64,000 nt of DNA from Buddleja alternifolia (GCA_019426215.1 CM033396.1:25993101-26057100), one strand, 5' to 3'; positions 43,073 through 55,702 are shown, counted from the first letter of the stretch. Translations and numbers: made by a program. Notes: generated by a model from the sequence alone, not told the origin.

Positions 43073-45350
43073 TATCTATACTCTTTTATAAAGTGTAAGG
43101 GCCTTAGAAAAACTGCCTTGGTGTGTTTTTAAATGAACTACCAAAATTACCCCTATTATAAAGATATAATTCCTAAAATGCACTACATTCTTAACCCGTA
43201 TTTTTGTGTTAACTTCCACCCGTAATTCACAACACTACAAGGCCCAAATCGGTGGTTCGTAACTGCCATCCCTTTATTTGGGAGAAACACAAATGATTTG
43301 GGAGGAAGCAAGCTTCAGCCTTCAGTAGTATGTGTCAGATGATTTGTTACATGCTGGAAGTAAAGGGTGACTTATTTCATGATTTGGCATTTTATGAAAT
43401 TTTAAAATCTCTCTTTTTCTATTTCTTTTCCTTTTCCTTTTCCTTTTACTTTTTGATTCTTCCTTATTTTGTCTTTGAAATAAAAAAGCTCCCGTAATTA
43501 AACAAGTATGAATTTTCTTTTCAGATTCTTCTTCATTTAATTTTCAGTGTTGAATAAACATATACTATTTTCTTGAATTTTCTAAATCTATTAAGTTTTT
43601 GTAATCTCGGTTTGTATTTGATAAACCAAATATTATAAGACAATATCATTGTCATCATAAAAAATAATAGTTATAATGAATATTTGTTACAATATCAAAT
43701 TATAAATGTATTATTTAAGTGTTAGAAACTATAAAACTGTGGGTTGTGACAATTAATTAAGACAATGTACAATTAAGATGAGAAAAGAGAATAGTGGAGA
43801 AATAAATATGAATAGAAACAGAGAAAAGTGTTTTAAGTTAATGAGAAACTGAAAAAGAGAAATAAAAAAAAAGGTGGATATTTGAGATTGAAATAAATGT
43901 CTTACTTAACTGACATGGAAATGAAGAGATTTGGTGTGGAATCATTCTTTCATGGAATTATACTTAACACTGATAGTTACTCTATTTTTATTTATTTTCA
44001 TAGGGTAGAACACATCGCTATGATAGAAGGATGGGACCTCACAAAGGTATAAGATTCTAAATTTATCAATAATTTTCACAAGTCTATATTATGACAAATT
44101 TATCAACTTATAAATATTTTTGCTAACATTATTGACAGAAAAGAACAGCAATAAAAAAAAAAAGAAATATTGATGAGAATACTTCCTTTGGGCATGATAT
44201 TTATTTTTTAAATAATGCATAATTCCTTAGAAAAAGTATGTTTTGGTACATATTTCTCATTTGTTCTTATTATTAGGAAAAACATTTGAGATACGCTGAC
44301 AATGTTGATATGAAAGTAGTACAACAAAACACTTTTACAAAAGAATATGTAATTTTATTTACAAAAATAATTCATTACGATTAAATTCTTATAGAGATTT
44401 AATTTTTATTTTCAGTTTTAGAAAGTGACTTGCTGACCTTAAAGAATACAAGGGAGATTGCAAATCAACTATGACCTATGAGAGTATGAGGTAATTCATT
44501 TAAATTTGCAATTGACATCTTAATAAATTAAAATAGTAAAATCTATATAAGTCATTTAATCTTCATATATGCAAATACAGGCCCGTGACATAAGTTTGTT
44601 GTGCAAATTTGTAATTATTATACCTAATTTGGATTGTAAATGAAGTTGTAATCTAGACACCGAACCCATACACAAGGGATAGGGATGAGGCAAACCTAAA
44701 GATAGGCATACTTCGGCATACAAAGAAGAGACCCATGTTCGACCAAGATAGTTGGGGCTACGTAATCACTCCCTAAGAAAAAGAAAGACCACAAGAACCA
44801 AGATATTTTGAAGGAAATCGCCACTTTCAATATTCACTTTGTTTGTACATAACATTGTCATATTTTTTCTTTTTCACATGTATGTTTTTTTTTTGTTTTT
44901 TTTATGCCATTTTCATTTCTACTTTGTTTCACGACTTAAAATTTACTTATACAAAACTTATCCGCTCTCACAAATTAATTTCACAGCAGTATCATACTCA
45001 TATAACTTCATTTATTGTGCCCCAGTTATTCATTGCACACGCATGGAGTGTGCACCGGCCGCTAGTATTTAATTATTCCTCCATTAATGTTTCAACAAGC
45101 ATATTCAAATTGAAAATGACAGAAATTAATTATTAAATAATATTAATATTAGGTATTTGAATATTACACAAAATAAAGCATGGGACAATACTGAGTAAGA
45201 ATCTTAATCACGAATCCATACAATTAATATAATTATATATTCGTGGTCCATAATATATATGTCTTAAGAGACAATACTTTTGGAAAAAGAAAAATAAATA
45301 AATTGACAGCATAATCTTGTTCAAGAAAAGAGAATAGGAATAGTCAGTCA
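43073..45350. other. No gene recognised, AT-rich upstream region of the NAC gene
   Basis: About 2.3 kb. No frame with recognisable motifs. Part of it (the last few hundred bases) is likely promoter of the NAC gene. A pyrimidine run TTTCTTTTCCTTTTCC at about 43420-43446 is low-complexity. Confidence 0.5.
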
Positions 45351-45358
45351 TTCCATCT

Positions 45359-45368
45359 CTATATATAA
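45359..45368 (+). promoter_or_regulatory. TATA box of the NAC gene
   Basis: CTATATATAAAG-type sequence about 115 bp upstream of the ATG at 45482, a normal distance for a plant gene with a short 5' untranslated region. Confidence 0.55.
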
Positions 45369-45481
45369 AGAGCCTAATGCATAAACTCTCAATGCAAGTC
45401 AACAGCCTCACTCGTTCGTGCAATTGTATAATATATATTGCTGAATTTGTATAGCAAGGTTATATATATTTGTTCCCCAAA

Positions 45482-46766
45482 ATGGACAAATTAAATTTTG
45501 TTAAAGATGGAGGGAGCAAATTGCCACCTGGATTTCGATTCGAGCCCACAGATGAAGAAATTGTGTTTCAATACTTGGCCCGTAAAATATTTTCACATCC
45601 TTTACCTGCTTCAGTCATCCCAGAAATTAATGTTTTCAGTTTTGATCCATGGGACTTGCCAGGTCTGTCTTTTTTTTTTCTTTTATTTGGCTTTACTGCA
45701 TATTAATTTCCTTCATTCTTCCAAATCTGAAAAAGCTCTAGCTATATATTGCTAGTATTCTAGTTTTAATTAAGAGTTAAATATATAGATATTCAGCACT
45801 TTTTTAATTTGATGGTGAGGAGTGTTTTGAATTAATTCTATATTTTAAGTTACATATAATATTCCAATTAATTAAACCCTTCTTGGGCTGCATGCAATTT
45901 ATGGACTTGATTTTAAGTTTACATATAAAATTTAAAAAGTAGCCCCCTTCCTTCATTGGGATTTAGGGTTATATAATGTATGATCATATGCATGCTTGGA
46001 TTCTACTTGTTGAACTTTGAATAGTATTTTTAGGCTAATTGTACTTTGCATATATGCACAGGTGATTCGGAGCAGGATCGATATTATTTTAGCAACAAGG
46101 AAACAAATTATCGGAATATAAACCGAGCAAGCAAAGCAACTTGTGGTGGTTACTGGAAGGTCACTGGTTCATACAAACAAATTATTTGTTCGAAAAGAAT
46201 GCCGATTATGGGGATAAAAAAGACACTGTTATTCTACAAGGGAAAGCATCATCATACTTGTAGAACTGATTGGTTTATGCATGTGTACTGCATTGCCATT
46301 TCAGGAAACAGTACACCTTCTAATGTCGTCCACAAAAACAATTCTCAGGTAATTATATTGTATACGTATTTACTCGTTATTTTATAATGTCTTATTAAAA
46401 AGCTTAAAACTGTTTGATATAATATGATTTGATTTTACAAAAAAAAAAAAAAACAAAAAAAAAGACCGGTATTCAAATAAGTTATTGCAATTAATAAGCC
46501 AATTTTGTATGTATACATTTCCTCATTAATGCTAACTATATTTTTATTTGGATTTGCAGGGTTCTTTGATTCAAATTGGAAATTGGGTTTTGTGCCATGT
46601 TTTTTCGAAGAAAAGGAGTACAAAAACGGAATTTGGTGATTCTATGACAGAAGATACAAGTGACACAGATTCTTCTTCTGCTTCATCCTCTTCTTCTTCT
46701 TTGGATTCTGATTCTAGTGTTCTATCTGAGGTTTCTTCAAGTAGTGCTAATGATGGAACTAGTTGA
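45482..46766 (+). CDS. NAC-domain transcription factor, three exons, 224 aa
   Basis: Exons 45482-45662, 46062-46348 and 46560-46766; introns are GT-AG and the frame is kept (181 + 287 + 207 nt). The NAC domain fills residues 13 to about 172. Subdomain A is LPPGFRFEPTDEEIVFQYL; then PWDLPG across intron 1, YYFSNKE, NRASKATCGGYWKVTGS, GIKKTLLFYKGK, TDWFMHVYCI and WVLCHVFSKK. The C-terminus is short, serine-rich and acidic, as in NAC activation regions. Known role of the family: DNA-binding regulators of development and stress. Divergent positions (HPTDEEL reads EPTDEEI, VMHEYRL reads FMHVYCI) suggest a fast-evolving paralogue. Exon assignment is by eye. Confidence 0.85.
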
Positions 46767-46849
46767 TGTTTAAATGTACATGTATATTTTCATTTCGTTT
46801 TTGAATGAGCATTTTGAAGTTTCTAAGTTTGCAATCAAACTAAATCCAT

Positions 46850-46860
46850 CATAATAAAAT
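46850..46860 (+). promoter_or_regulatory. Poly(A) signal region of the NAC gene
   Basis: CATAATAAAATAA lies about 85 bp after the stop, a suitable plant polyadenylation signal. Confidence 0.45.
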
Positions 46861-46869
46861 AATTTGATA

Positions 46870-47228
46870 TACATTTGCAATTATATATATATTTTGTCGC
46901 ATTGCTTTCAATGGAATACGCAAATGAATAAGGACGAAATCAGCTCTAAGTCTCGGTGAACATGTTATACTTCGGTTCATATGACTCCATAAGAAAAATA
47001 AATATCAGGGACAAAATATTATGTTGCAAGATCAGCATTATAATTAATGATATATATTAAATGACAGACACTTTAAATAATTTTTGACGTAATAATGATT
47101 TCTAAAACCTTATTAGTCACAAAAATTGTGTATAAATTTTCATTATCGGGAATTAACAACACATGAATGGTAACAACTCAAATATAGTTACAAAATTATT
47201 GTGAAAATGTTTGAACATTTTAAGCTGC
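46870..47228. other. No gene recognised
   Basis: AT-rich 3' flank of the NAC gene. Confidence 0.5.
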
Positions 47229-47237
47229 CACTGTACA

Positions 47238-47730
47238 AGGCTAATTGCATTTTTCGTCTATCTTTGGGATTTTGGTTCATTTTTCTTTTCGATTTGCAAA
47301 GTGGTCCGATAACTATCCAACTTGCAATTTTAGTCCGATTTTGACCAGAGCCGACCAATTTGGCTGGACTTTGCCGCGTGTCTGACATGTGGCGCTGACA
47401 TGGACAGAAAAATGTGGATTTTCCAATTTTTTCACCAAAATGAAAGTTGACTAGGACAAATTGATGAGGTGGCATGGCAAATCGACATGCCACCTCATCA
47501 ATTTTGTCCTAGTCAGCGTCTATTTGGCATGCTACCTCATCAATTTTGTCTGATCAGCATCACGCGTGGCAAAGTTTAGCCAAATTGGTCAGCTCCGGTC
47601 AAAATAGGACTAAAATTGCCTAAAATTGGATAGTTATAGGACGACTTTGCAAATTGACAAAAAGAAAAGAAAAAAAAGGACCAAAATCCAAAATTGAAAA
47701 AGATACAGGACGAAAAATACAATTAGCCCC
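47238..47730. mobile_element. Hairpin MITE, 493 bp, 9-bp TSD CACTGTACA
   Basis: Almost fully palindromic: GGCTAATTGCATTTTTCG on the left pairs with the complement of CGAAAAATACAATTAGCC on the right, and the arms continue to a centre near 47480-47490, where GATGAGGTGGCATG meets CATGCCACCTCATC. Flanked by the perfect 9-mer CACTGTACA (47229-47237 and 47731-47739). Mutator-type by duplication length. Lies 470 bp downstream of the NAC stop codon. Confidence 0.87.
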
Positions 47731-47739
47731 CACTGTACA

Positions 47740-49490
47740 TATGCCACTAGTTGACAATATCATCACTTATATATAATTTTCATGTCACTTATTTTCAATG
47801 GTGTATATTGGAATATTTATTACTTAGTAAACTTATGAAAATCATTAATGTGACACTTGTCATATTCTTTTACACAGGAATTGAGACTATTCTTAACGTT
47901 ATGAACTACTTGTCAAGAATTAATACTCTTTTTATTGTAGTGTAAAAGATAATTTAGAAATTTGAAGGGGATGCAAAATTTTGAATACTCTTCAATTTGC
48001 GACTACACTCACATATAGACAGGAGATGGCTAACAAGTCCCACCACGTTTCCTTTGTGTATTCTTGACATTAGACAGTCGCTTACTATGATTTATGTGGT
48101 TATTTTGTTACTATGATTATGTGCGTGACCTTATTTTGGCCACTGAGTTTCAATTTATAAATTTATACTCCTAAAATCTCTTATTTTTTGCAAACAAATT
48201 GGATATTAGAAGGGATGTATTGAATTACCATTGTCGATGAGAGGCAATTACTTACTACTAGAATTAAGAAATAGTTCAATTCACGAGGGAGTAATGCTCC
48301 TTATTTATGTTTTTCAAATTCTCTATTTAGCTTTCAAGCGATAATATAATTTTTAGTGTTACCAATAAATCCACACATATACCAAAAACGGATTTGGTTA
48401 AACGAAAAGGAGAGGTACCATATATGGACATGGCGATCTATAAACTAGATTTTGTTGTACAATTACAATCTTCCGATCTTCAACTCTCTTCGATGAAAAA
48501 AGTCCTTTTAGTAATTAACAATGGCTTTGCCTTTAAACTGGCCGCAACTAAGTCAACTTTGTATTCACAACAAAGTTGCAGAACCCAATGCTTGTAATGA
48601 ATATGCTGCCTTTTCCATGAAAAGGGTTCAAATTTTTCTGAAGGAAAAAAAATAGTTAGAAAGAGGAGGTTGTATAAGCAGCAAGCAAAGCATATACTTC
48701 TCTCTCCGGCATGACTTTATGTAAATAATAAATCTCTTTTGAAAAAGAGCGCGCGCATGAACATTTCCACATGCACTCTATTAAACTACTTTTATTAATG
48801 AAAAGTGATTCCTTAACAAAGTCCACAACCCTAAACTTATTTTATTTCCTTTTTCTTTTTCCTTTCTTCTTTTTTCTGAAGTTGCAGGAGCAGGTGGTGA
48901 ATTCATAGCCAATTCCAGGTAGGTCCGTCCGGAGACAACTTGCTTGAATATGTCATTAGAAGAAAACATGACTTCAGATAAAAAAAATTGAGTTACAAAT
49001 TGAATTTCGTCTCAAATCAGTGACGGATTTTGCCACGAAAATGATTAAAGAACAATCGGATGCAAGGATGAGGTTTTGCAATTTTAATGGGTGTACCACA
49101 GTTTTGGTCATTTAAGTGAAGAATATTTTAATTTTATCTCAAATCACATCGCATCTATTACAACTATAATAAAATAATTTTAGTGATGAAGTATAGAGCG
49201 ACAATGCAAAAATGTCATTAGACATAATTGTATCTTGTCACAATAATGAGTTTTTGTGACAAGAATTCTTACTAATTTGTCACTATTAACAATAATTAAT
49301 AATGAGCTTTGACACGAATATAGTGACAATTATATATGTTTGTTGTCATTATTTATCATTAATTACCAAAAATAATGTCATTAATTGTCATAAGTGATAG
49401 CTTATATATATATATATAATTATTGTAACTATTAACTTTTCAAAAATTATTTGTGACAAAACAAAAATTCTTGTCACCCAATATATATAA
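47740..49490. other. No gene recognised
   Basis: Short open frames (for example 48394-48597, plus) have no identifiable motif. AT-rich, with short repeated words (TTGTCACTATTAAC, 49140-49420) that look like decayed repeats. Confidence 0.45.
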
Positions 49491-49494
49491 TTAG

Positions 49495-50300
49495 AAAAAA
49501 TTACATCTATACCCCCTCATGAATGAACTAGTTACAGATTTCTCCCCCAACTTTGTTAAATTACTCACACCCCCTCGAATTTGTGAACATTTAAATTTGT
49601 TAATATCTGTTAGAGTTATATTAAGTTTTTGTTAAATATATATATGATCTGACTAGAATATCCATAGAATTAATATTATTGAATTGTTTTTAATCAGAAA
49701 TTAAAATTTTGAAAAAAGAAAATAAGAATAAAATAAACATTAAATAAATGTTCAAATTATTATAAAAATATTAAAATTATAAAAAAATTAGAAAGTATTG
49801 GAAAAAATATAAATTATTTAGTAAATATTAAAAATTCTTATAAAATATTAGAAAATATCTAAATAATATGAAAAATATTTAGTAATATAAAAGAATATTA
49901 TAAAAAAATGTGAAAAATATAAAAATATTTAGTAAATGTTAAATTTATTAAATAAATAGTAAAAACTATCTAAAATATTAAAACATAATTGTTATAAAAA
50001 ATATTACCTTGAAAAGTCTAAGAAATTAGAAAATATAAAATAGTTTTAAATTAATTTTTAGATTGAACAAAATATTTAAATTGAATAAAATAATTTTATT
50101 AAAAAAACTTAAGATAATTTTTCATTTAAATCATATATTAAAATATTTAAAAATTTAAAAATAAAATTATGAAAAATGAAAGCAAAGTCCAGAAATTAAA
50201 ATCGATTTGAATCGCCACCTCCCGGACACAATCTCCATCTCCCCACAACCGCTATCACCTCCACTGCCTGCGCACCGGCCTCCCTGCCTGATTCATGCCT
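49495..50300. mobile_element. Truncated MULE-like element with GC-rich interior piece
   Basis: Starts with AAATTACATCTATACCCCCTC, the same terminus type as the MITE at 16269. It continues into a 560-bp stretch of AT-only words (49630-50190) and a GC-rich segment (50205-50300) like the interior of the MULE at 16738. No right terminal repeat is found; the LTR of the following gypsy remnant probably replaced it. Confidence 0.4.
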
Positions 50301-50499
50301 TTTTAATTCTTTTAATTTTCTTATTAAATCGTGAAAACAGGTACCGGCAAACATAATAAGGAAGGGAGAAGCAACTTATTTACAGTCAGCAAATTTAAAT
50401 CAAAGAGTGGGACCAGACACACGAGCTAAATTCAATGGACCCTCTGGAAAAAGGAGTCAATCACATTACCAAAAGTGGAAAAGACGACATGGGATTCAG

Positions 50500-51335
50500 C
50501 GTTCTTACTTATTATGTTGTATTTAATAGAAGTCAATTAGGGTTTATTAGGTTAATTTGGGCGCAATTAAAGATTACGTCTTAATTGAGTAATTAGTTAG
50601 AGTTTTATGGTGTCAGCTTTCCTTTTTTTCAATTATGTCATCAATTTTGATTTCCAACAAAAATTTGTTAGGTTTTTATCTCAATTTCTCTTTCCTATTT
50701 TATTCGCATATAAATAGTAAGAAATGAATGAAAATGCTCATGCACTTTTTCAGCCAACACGTCTTCTTCTTCTTTCTGTGAAACGCAATTGTAGGTTGAT
50801 TTGGAGCTACTTTCCAGGATTAATTCATAGGTTTAGTCCTCTGAGTACTTCGGTGTAATTTCCCAATCTGTTTAGATCGTATCATTTTGGCATCTAGAGC
50901 TAGGTTAGATAAGAAATATTCGAGAACGGCTGATGGCACAAGAATAGTGGAGCTGGACAAGGATGTTGACGGGCTGAAGTTGAGCTCTGAAAGAACTAAG
51001 AAATCAATCAATAAGTTAAGAAACTTATATACCACTATCGACTCACTCATTTTTGTCTAATTTCAACCAACTATTGTCTGCTCCAAACATCAATATTCTC
51101 CTCCATTTTCATCCCCTTTAAGGTCTCAAACTAGTCAAGAGAACAAACAAGAAGAGAAAGCTCAACCACAACAAAAAAGTATGCCTTACAAGCAAATTTT
51201 GAAATAAAATCCTGCTCTGGTAGTTTTTGTGTCTTTACATTTTGAGGGATCAAACAATGTCCATTTTTGGATTTCTTTAGCTCAAACTCTTCCTAAGAGG
51301 AAAAGAACAACATTATGAAGTCCAATTTTTCTAAT
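50500..51335 (+). pseudogene. Gypsy gag remnant with LTR end
   Basis: A degenerate primer-site-like TTTTGGCATCTAGAGC lies at 50885-50900 after an LTR-like stretch with a TATAAATAG (50710). The frame then reads TADGTRIVELDKDVDGLKLSSERT, a stop, and NPALVVFVSLHFEGSN before more stops. This pattern fits the N-terminus of a plant gypsy Gag (a variable coiled region followed by the FxGxNP...W motif). Only decayed pieces remain; sequence to 52250 is unassigned. Confidence 0.5.
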
Positions 51336-52250
51336 TGGTTCTTTAAGGTTCCATAATCGACCACCGAATCACCACAGCATGTGTTATGTTTGCCATAACT
51401 GATACTTCTCTTCATGTACTTATAGATAGAAACCATGCTTCTGGTGGTTTAATCATAAATTCAATTCCACCTTTAGAAAACCCTTTGAGTAAATATTCTG
51501 TTACTAGTGAGTGTTTCTTGAAATGGTTATGTAAATAGTCCAGAATTTGCATTCAAAGCATCACTGCCACTGTCCTGTTTTTCAGCCCAGAATAGTGTTC
51601 CATTTTTTTTAACATGAAATGTCTCTTATGCTTGTCCAATTAATTATCTAACACACCATTAGAAATATTATTGAGTTTTATGTTTAATGGTGGATTGTAT
51701 GGAAAACCACTCGGTAAAATATCCTGATAATGTTATTGAAGTAACACTGCTAATACCCAATCTTCAATTCTAGAAATATATCATCAAATTCTTTGGCCCA
51801 GAAACACTCCTTAACCTGGTCCGATTGTACATGCAAAACCACTACTAGAAAGCAGTGTGAGTTTAGATGTTAATAGGTATAGAGTTGCCAAATTCCATGG
51901 TGTAGTGTTGTTGGACTGTGGATTTGTTTGCATGCTGCCAGAACACCACCTGAAACTGGAAGCCTCGGATTATGGACTTTAAACATCCGATTTGCCCTTT
52001 TACTGACCCGATATTGAGTTGCAATATAATTTAGATTTTTATGGAGATATGTATGTTAATTTCAGGTATTAGTTACATTGTAATTGGACAAAAGAGGTGA
52101 CAGCGGAGGTGCGAGATAGTAGACAGAGCCGCATGGTGGGGCTACTTTGACTCACATTGTTTGCAGGAGAAGTGTGGATTTCAAGATTCCTAGACTCAAC
52201 CTTTGAATCGTCTTGACATCTGGGTAAGTGTTGCATAAGATAGCTACGAT
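51336..52250. other. No gene recognised; probably decayed gypsy pol
   Basis: No frame is long enough and no motif is recognised. It lies between a gag remnant and the LTR of Gypsy-2, so it may be decayed internal sequence of the former. Confidence 0.3.
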
Positions 52251-52257
52251 CAATATA

Positions 52258-52608
52258 GTGTAGGTTATCATGAGCGAGAGATCCGTGTGATAATAATATT
52301 AAGGAATTTTTCACCTTAGCAATATTTATCTGAAATACGAAAATACTAATATAACGAGAATTGATTAATTTGTGTCGATGCATGTGTCTTATTTATTTTT
52401 ATTCCTTGATTTATCTCATCTTTTAATTATTGTTTTTAATAGTTTATGATTTTTTTTTTTTAAGTTTACAATTGCTTGAGTTAATTTAATTTTTTCGCTA
52501 TAACATAAATCTCTGTGGGTTCAACATCCCGGACTTAATTGTCCACTCTATTACTACACACGATCAGTGCTCTTGCTGTTAAATACACAATTGAGTTTTT
52601 GTGCATCA
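52258..52608 (+). repeat. 5' LTR of Gypsy-2, 3' part only
   Basis: Matches 61867-62207 at the end of the 3' LTR, both ending TTTTTGTGCATCA. The upstream ~0.9 kb expected for a complete LTR is missing; the border is near 52258. Confidence 0.75.
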
Positions 52609-52614
52609 AGTTTT

Positions 52615-52630
52615 TGGCGCCGTCGTTGGG
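52615..52630 (+). promoter_or_regulatory. Primer binding site of Gypsy-2
   Basis: TGGCGCCGTCGTTGGG, 6 bp after the LTR end; same type and spacing as in Gypsy-1. Confidence 0.8.
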
Positions 52631-52734
52631 TATTTGTCTGTTTTAGCATAAGTTCTTTTAGTTCAAGCTTTTCTGGTTTTTAGTTTAAAATCTATCTTTA
52701 TTTTACCTTTTTATTTGATATCTTTTTCAGGTTT

Positions 52735-53900
52735 ATGACCCGATCTTGTGACGGAGATCTTGAAGAATTTGATCCACAAATCGACCGAACAATTTGAGCA
52801 AACCGACGAAGGCGAGCCATGGCAGCCGAATTTCTAGATATGAATCTTTCGGAGAATCGTGAATGGCTCCAAAATATTATACAAGCAATGTAGCCGGCAG
52901 CACCGGCTCAGTTACCATCTGTTCGTAGTAGTCAACCACCTAGGGTACACACTTTACCTGGTCCTGTTGTCATACCACCATTTCACTCACCAAATTTTTA
53001 CATTCTATCACATCTCTTTAGTATGGCACAAAGCGACGCTTTTTACGGAGAAAACAGTGAGTCACCACATGATTACTTGAAAAACTTTGAAAACGGTTTG
53101 TTGACCATGTAATTTAATCCCAGAGACCTAAATGCTATTCGACTTAGGTTGTGTCACTTCACACACAAAGATAAAGCCACTTCTTGGTATAAGTCCTTAC
53201 CCTCACAGTCGATCACCACTTGCAGAGAGCTCGTTGAAGAATTTTTAAACAAATTTTTCCCACCTTCAAGAATCAATGAGCTTCGTAGTAACAGTAAAGG
53301 GTTTAGGCAAAGAACGAATGAGTCGTTAGCAAATGGGTGGGATGGGTATAAAGAAATGATTAGGCAGTGTCCAGACCACAATTTTAATCAAGATGAATTG
53401 GTACAACACTTTTATAATGGAGTAAGGTTTACGATTAGACACCGACTCAATGCTGGAGCCGGGGGTGATTTGTTGGGTCTCGTTAATAAATCTGTCTGGG
53501 AGAAAATAGAGCAATTAGCTTGGGAGGATGAGTTATACCCCGAGGAGAAAGATGAGATCACACCTGCACTAAAGAAGGTGGCAGCAGTTAAAGAGCTTGG
53601 AATGAAGGAGATGCTAAAAGAACTTCACTTGATGCTAAAAGATGTCATCACGGGAATGAAGGAGATGCAACAACACATAGGGCAACTTTCAAATAGCTTT
53701 TCAGGGAGAAACACGAGTACATTACCGAGTGATACTGAGAAAAACCCGAAGGAACAGTGTTTTGCAGTAACGCTTAAAAGAGGGAAGGAAGTAAAGAACA
53801 CGTACAACAAGCCCGAACGTGAATCATACAACGTACGAACATCCTGTGAAATTCCAGAGGCAGAGGATACCCCCTTCAGACGTCCAAACGTGAGAACATG
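52735..53900 (+). pseudogene. Gypsy-2 gag
   Basis: The ATG at 52735 starts MTRSCDGD, as in Gypsy-1. One frame with three in-frame stops (TGA after 20 codons, TAG after QAM, TAA after NGLLTM), then open through the Gag core (SWYKSLPSQSI, FFPPSRINELRS, NQDELVQHFYNG, RLNAGAGGDLLG) to GTLPSDTEKNPKE-like TLPSDTEKNPKEQC. It ends in the palindrome array D. Close relative of Gypsy-1 gag but clearly diverged. Confidence 0.85.
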
Positions 53901-53967
53901 AAGGAGTTAACATTCGAACGTTGAATCCTCAACGTCCGAACATAGATACCTCTAACCTTCGAACATC
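53809..53967. repeat. Palindrome array D (Gypsy-2, gag-protease spacer)
   Basis: Six copies of the 14-bp palindrome AACGTTCGAACGTT start at 53809, 53830, 53879, 53909, 53931 and 53954. Spacing is 21, 49, 30, 22 and 23 bp. The best copy (53909) matches at 13 of 14. Same location as array B of Gypsy-1, different core sequence. Confidence 0.82.
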
Positions 53968-54148
53968 CAAGACAGTGAATCCAGGTTGTAAGTCCACTGT
54001 TACTGATCCCTCTCCCCCTGTTGAAGTGCATTTTTCTTTCCCCTTAGCTCAGAAGATCAAAAAGAATGAACATGATAAGAGTTTCCATCGCATTCTTGAG
54101 AGTTTGAGAGAAGTGCACATTAACATTCTTGTTGTAGATACTATTTTG

Positions 54149-54748
54149 TAGATGCCAAACTTTGCTAAACTTTTCAAGGAAATCCTATCAAACAAACAAA
54201 AGTGGGAAGAAGTGGGTACTGTCTGCCTAACCGAAGCATGTTCAGTGGCTGTGATGAACAATATGCTAAAAAATTGCAAGGATCCGGGTAGTCTGTCCAT
54301 TCCATGCACTATTGGGGATATGAAGTTCGACAGAGTTCTTTGTGATTCTGGGGTTGGGATTAATTTGATGCCTTATGCACTCTTTTAGAAGTTGGGCCTT
54401 GGAGAGATGAAAACCACTACGATGCGGTTGCAGCTCGAGGATAAATCTGTCAAGAATTCCATTGGAGTGGTCGAAGATGTCATTGTTAAAGTCGACAAGT
54501 TCTACTTTCCAGTCGACATTGTGGTTCTTGAAATGGAGGAAGATTCTGATGTCCAACTAATCCTAGGAAGACCATTCCTAGCCACAGGTAAAACCATGTT
54601 AGACCTGGCGCATGGTAAGCTTACATTGAATATAGGGGATAAGAAGGTATCTCTGAATGCTTATCGAAGTTTTAAGTATGAATTTCCTGAGAATACTTGT
54701 TCTATTCTAGATGATTTTGATCCTTTTGAGGATGAAGTTTTGCAGTAA
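54149..54748 (+). pseudogene. Gypsy-2 aspartic protease
   Basis: MPNFAKLFKEILSNKQKW opens the domain, with active site VLCDSGVGINLMP and C-terminal VQLILGRPFLATGK. One in-frame stop (TAG at 54386-54388, after ALF) interrupts it; otherwise the frame is continuous to the TAA at 54746. Asp-Ser-Gly is intact. In Gypsy-1 the homologous domain continues into RT; here RT is absent. Confidence 0.82.
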
Positions 54749-55123
54749 CAGTCGTCTGATGACCTGAGCTATCAAGAAAATGAGAGAGATACGAGTGTTG
54801 ATGAGGTTGGAAACCTCGACATGATGGAACAAGTGGTTGTTGCTACACCCACGAAATTGCAACATAATGAACCAATTAATGAGAGATTAGACAAGGATTC
54901 TAGTCCACTCCGTGATCCGGTGACTTAGGCCGACTCTGCAAAGTCAAGCTAATGACTTTAAAAAAGCACTTCTCGGGAGGCAACCCGAGCTATTTTTTTT
55001 TATTTGTGTTAATTTTGTTTTGTTTTATTTTTAGCTTTGTTTAGTTTCATTTTGTTTGTTTTGATCTTGTGTTTTGTTTCTCTGCGGAAAAGAGGTAGAA
55101 TGCAAGAAAAATCTTCAGATGGC
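54749..55123 (+). other. Post-protease tail and pol-deletion junction
   Basis: The frame after protease reads acidic sequence with stops, then reaches GCACTTCTCGGGAGGCAACCC (54964-54984). In Gypsy-1 the same landmark lies after integrase (plus-strand complement at about 20790). This places the loss of RT-RNase H-integrase between about 54750 and 54960. Confidence 0.75.
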
Positions 55124-55273
55124 ATGCCCGAACATGAGGAGTTTAACGTTCGAACGTGTGGCATGGTACGTCCGAACATGAAGAAGTCCAACATTTGAAC
55201 GTGGGGTTTTACGAGAAATTTTGCTCACGACAACAACACGCCCAAACGTGCCACGTTTCCATTTTCGAACGTG
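55124..55273. repeat. Palindrome array E (Gypsy-2, post-pol spacer)
   Basis: Six copies of the AACGTTCGAACGTT-type palindrome start at 55124, 55145, 55167, 55190, 55237 and 55260; spacing 21, 22, 23, 47 and 23 bp (groups of 4 and 2). Corresponds in position to array A of Gypsy-1. Confidence 0.85.
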
Positions 55274-55665
55274 GATCCCATCAGAAAAGAAGGAAAAAAT
55301 AGAGAAATCGTCACTTACTGATTTAAAAACCCATACCATTCAAACTCTCTTCCCCAAGATACTCGCACTAAATATATCTTACCTTCCAAAATCAAACTCT
55401 GAATCATAACACATCCATAAAACACTTCCATAACATCAAAATCGTCCATCATTATCAATACCTATTCCATATCAAACTCTTTTCAGAAAAGGGATTTTGC
55501 CATAGAAACCCACCTATCACAACCCATCAATACTCATACCTAATACAAACCTATTACATAATCTCTCACAAAAATCGATTTCATAGCAACTGCAGCTCAA
55601 GGGGTTTAGTATTCAGCAAGACAAAACAAGAGGAGAAGAAGAAGTGAACAATATTCTGCGTGACC

Positions 55666-55702
55666 CACGCCCGAATGTGAGATCATCTAACGTTCGAACG
55701 CT
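55666..55702. repeat. Palindrome pair F (Gypsy-2)
   Basis: Two copies start at 55666 and 55689 (23 bp apart); the second is AACGTTCGAACGCT. Lies between array E and the accessory ORF. Confidence 0.75.

Noticed and set aside
48394..48597. 67-codon open frame
   Set aside because: No recognisable motif, no exon partner, in a region of decayed repeats.
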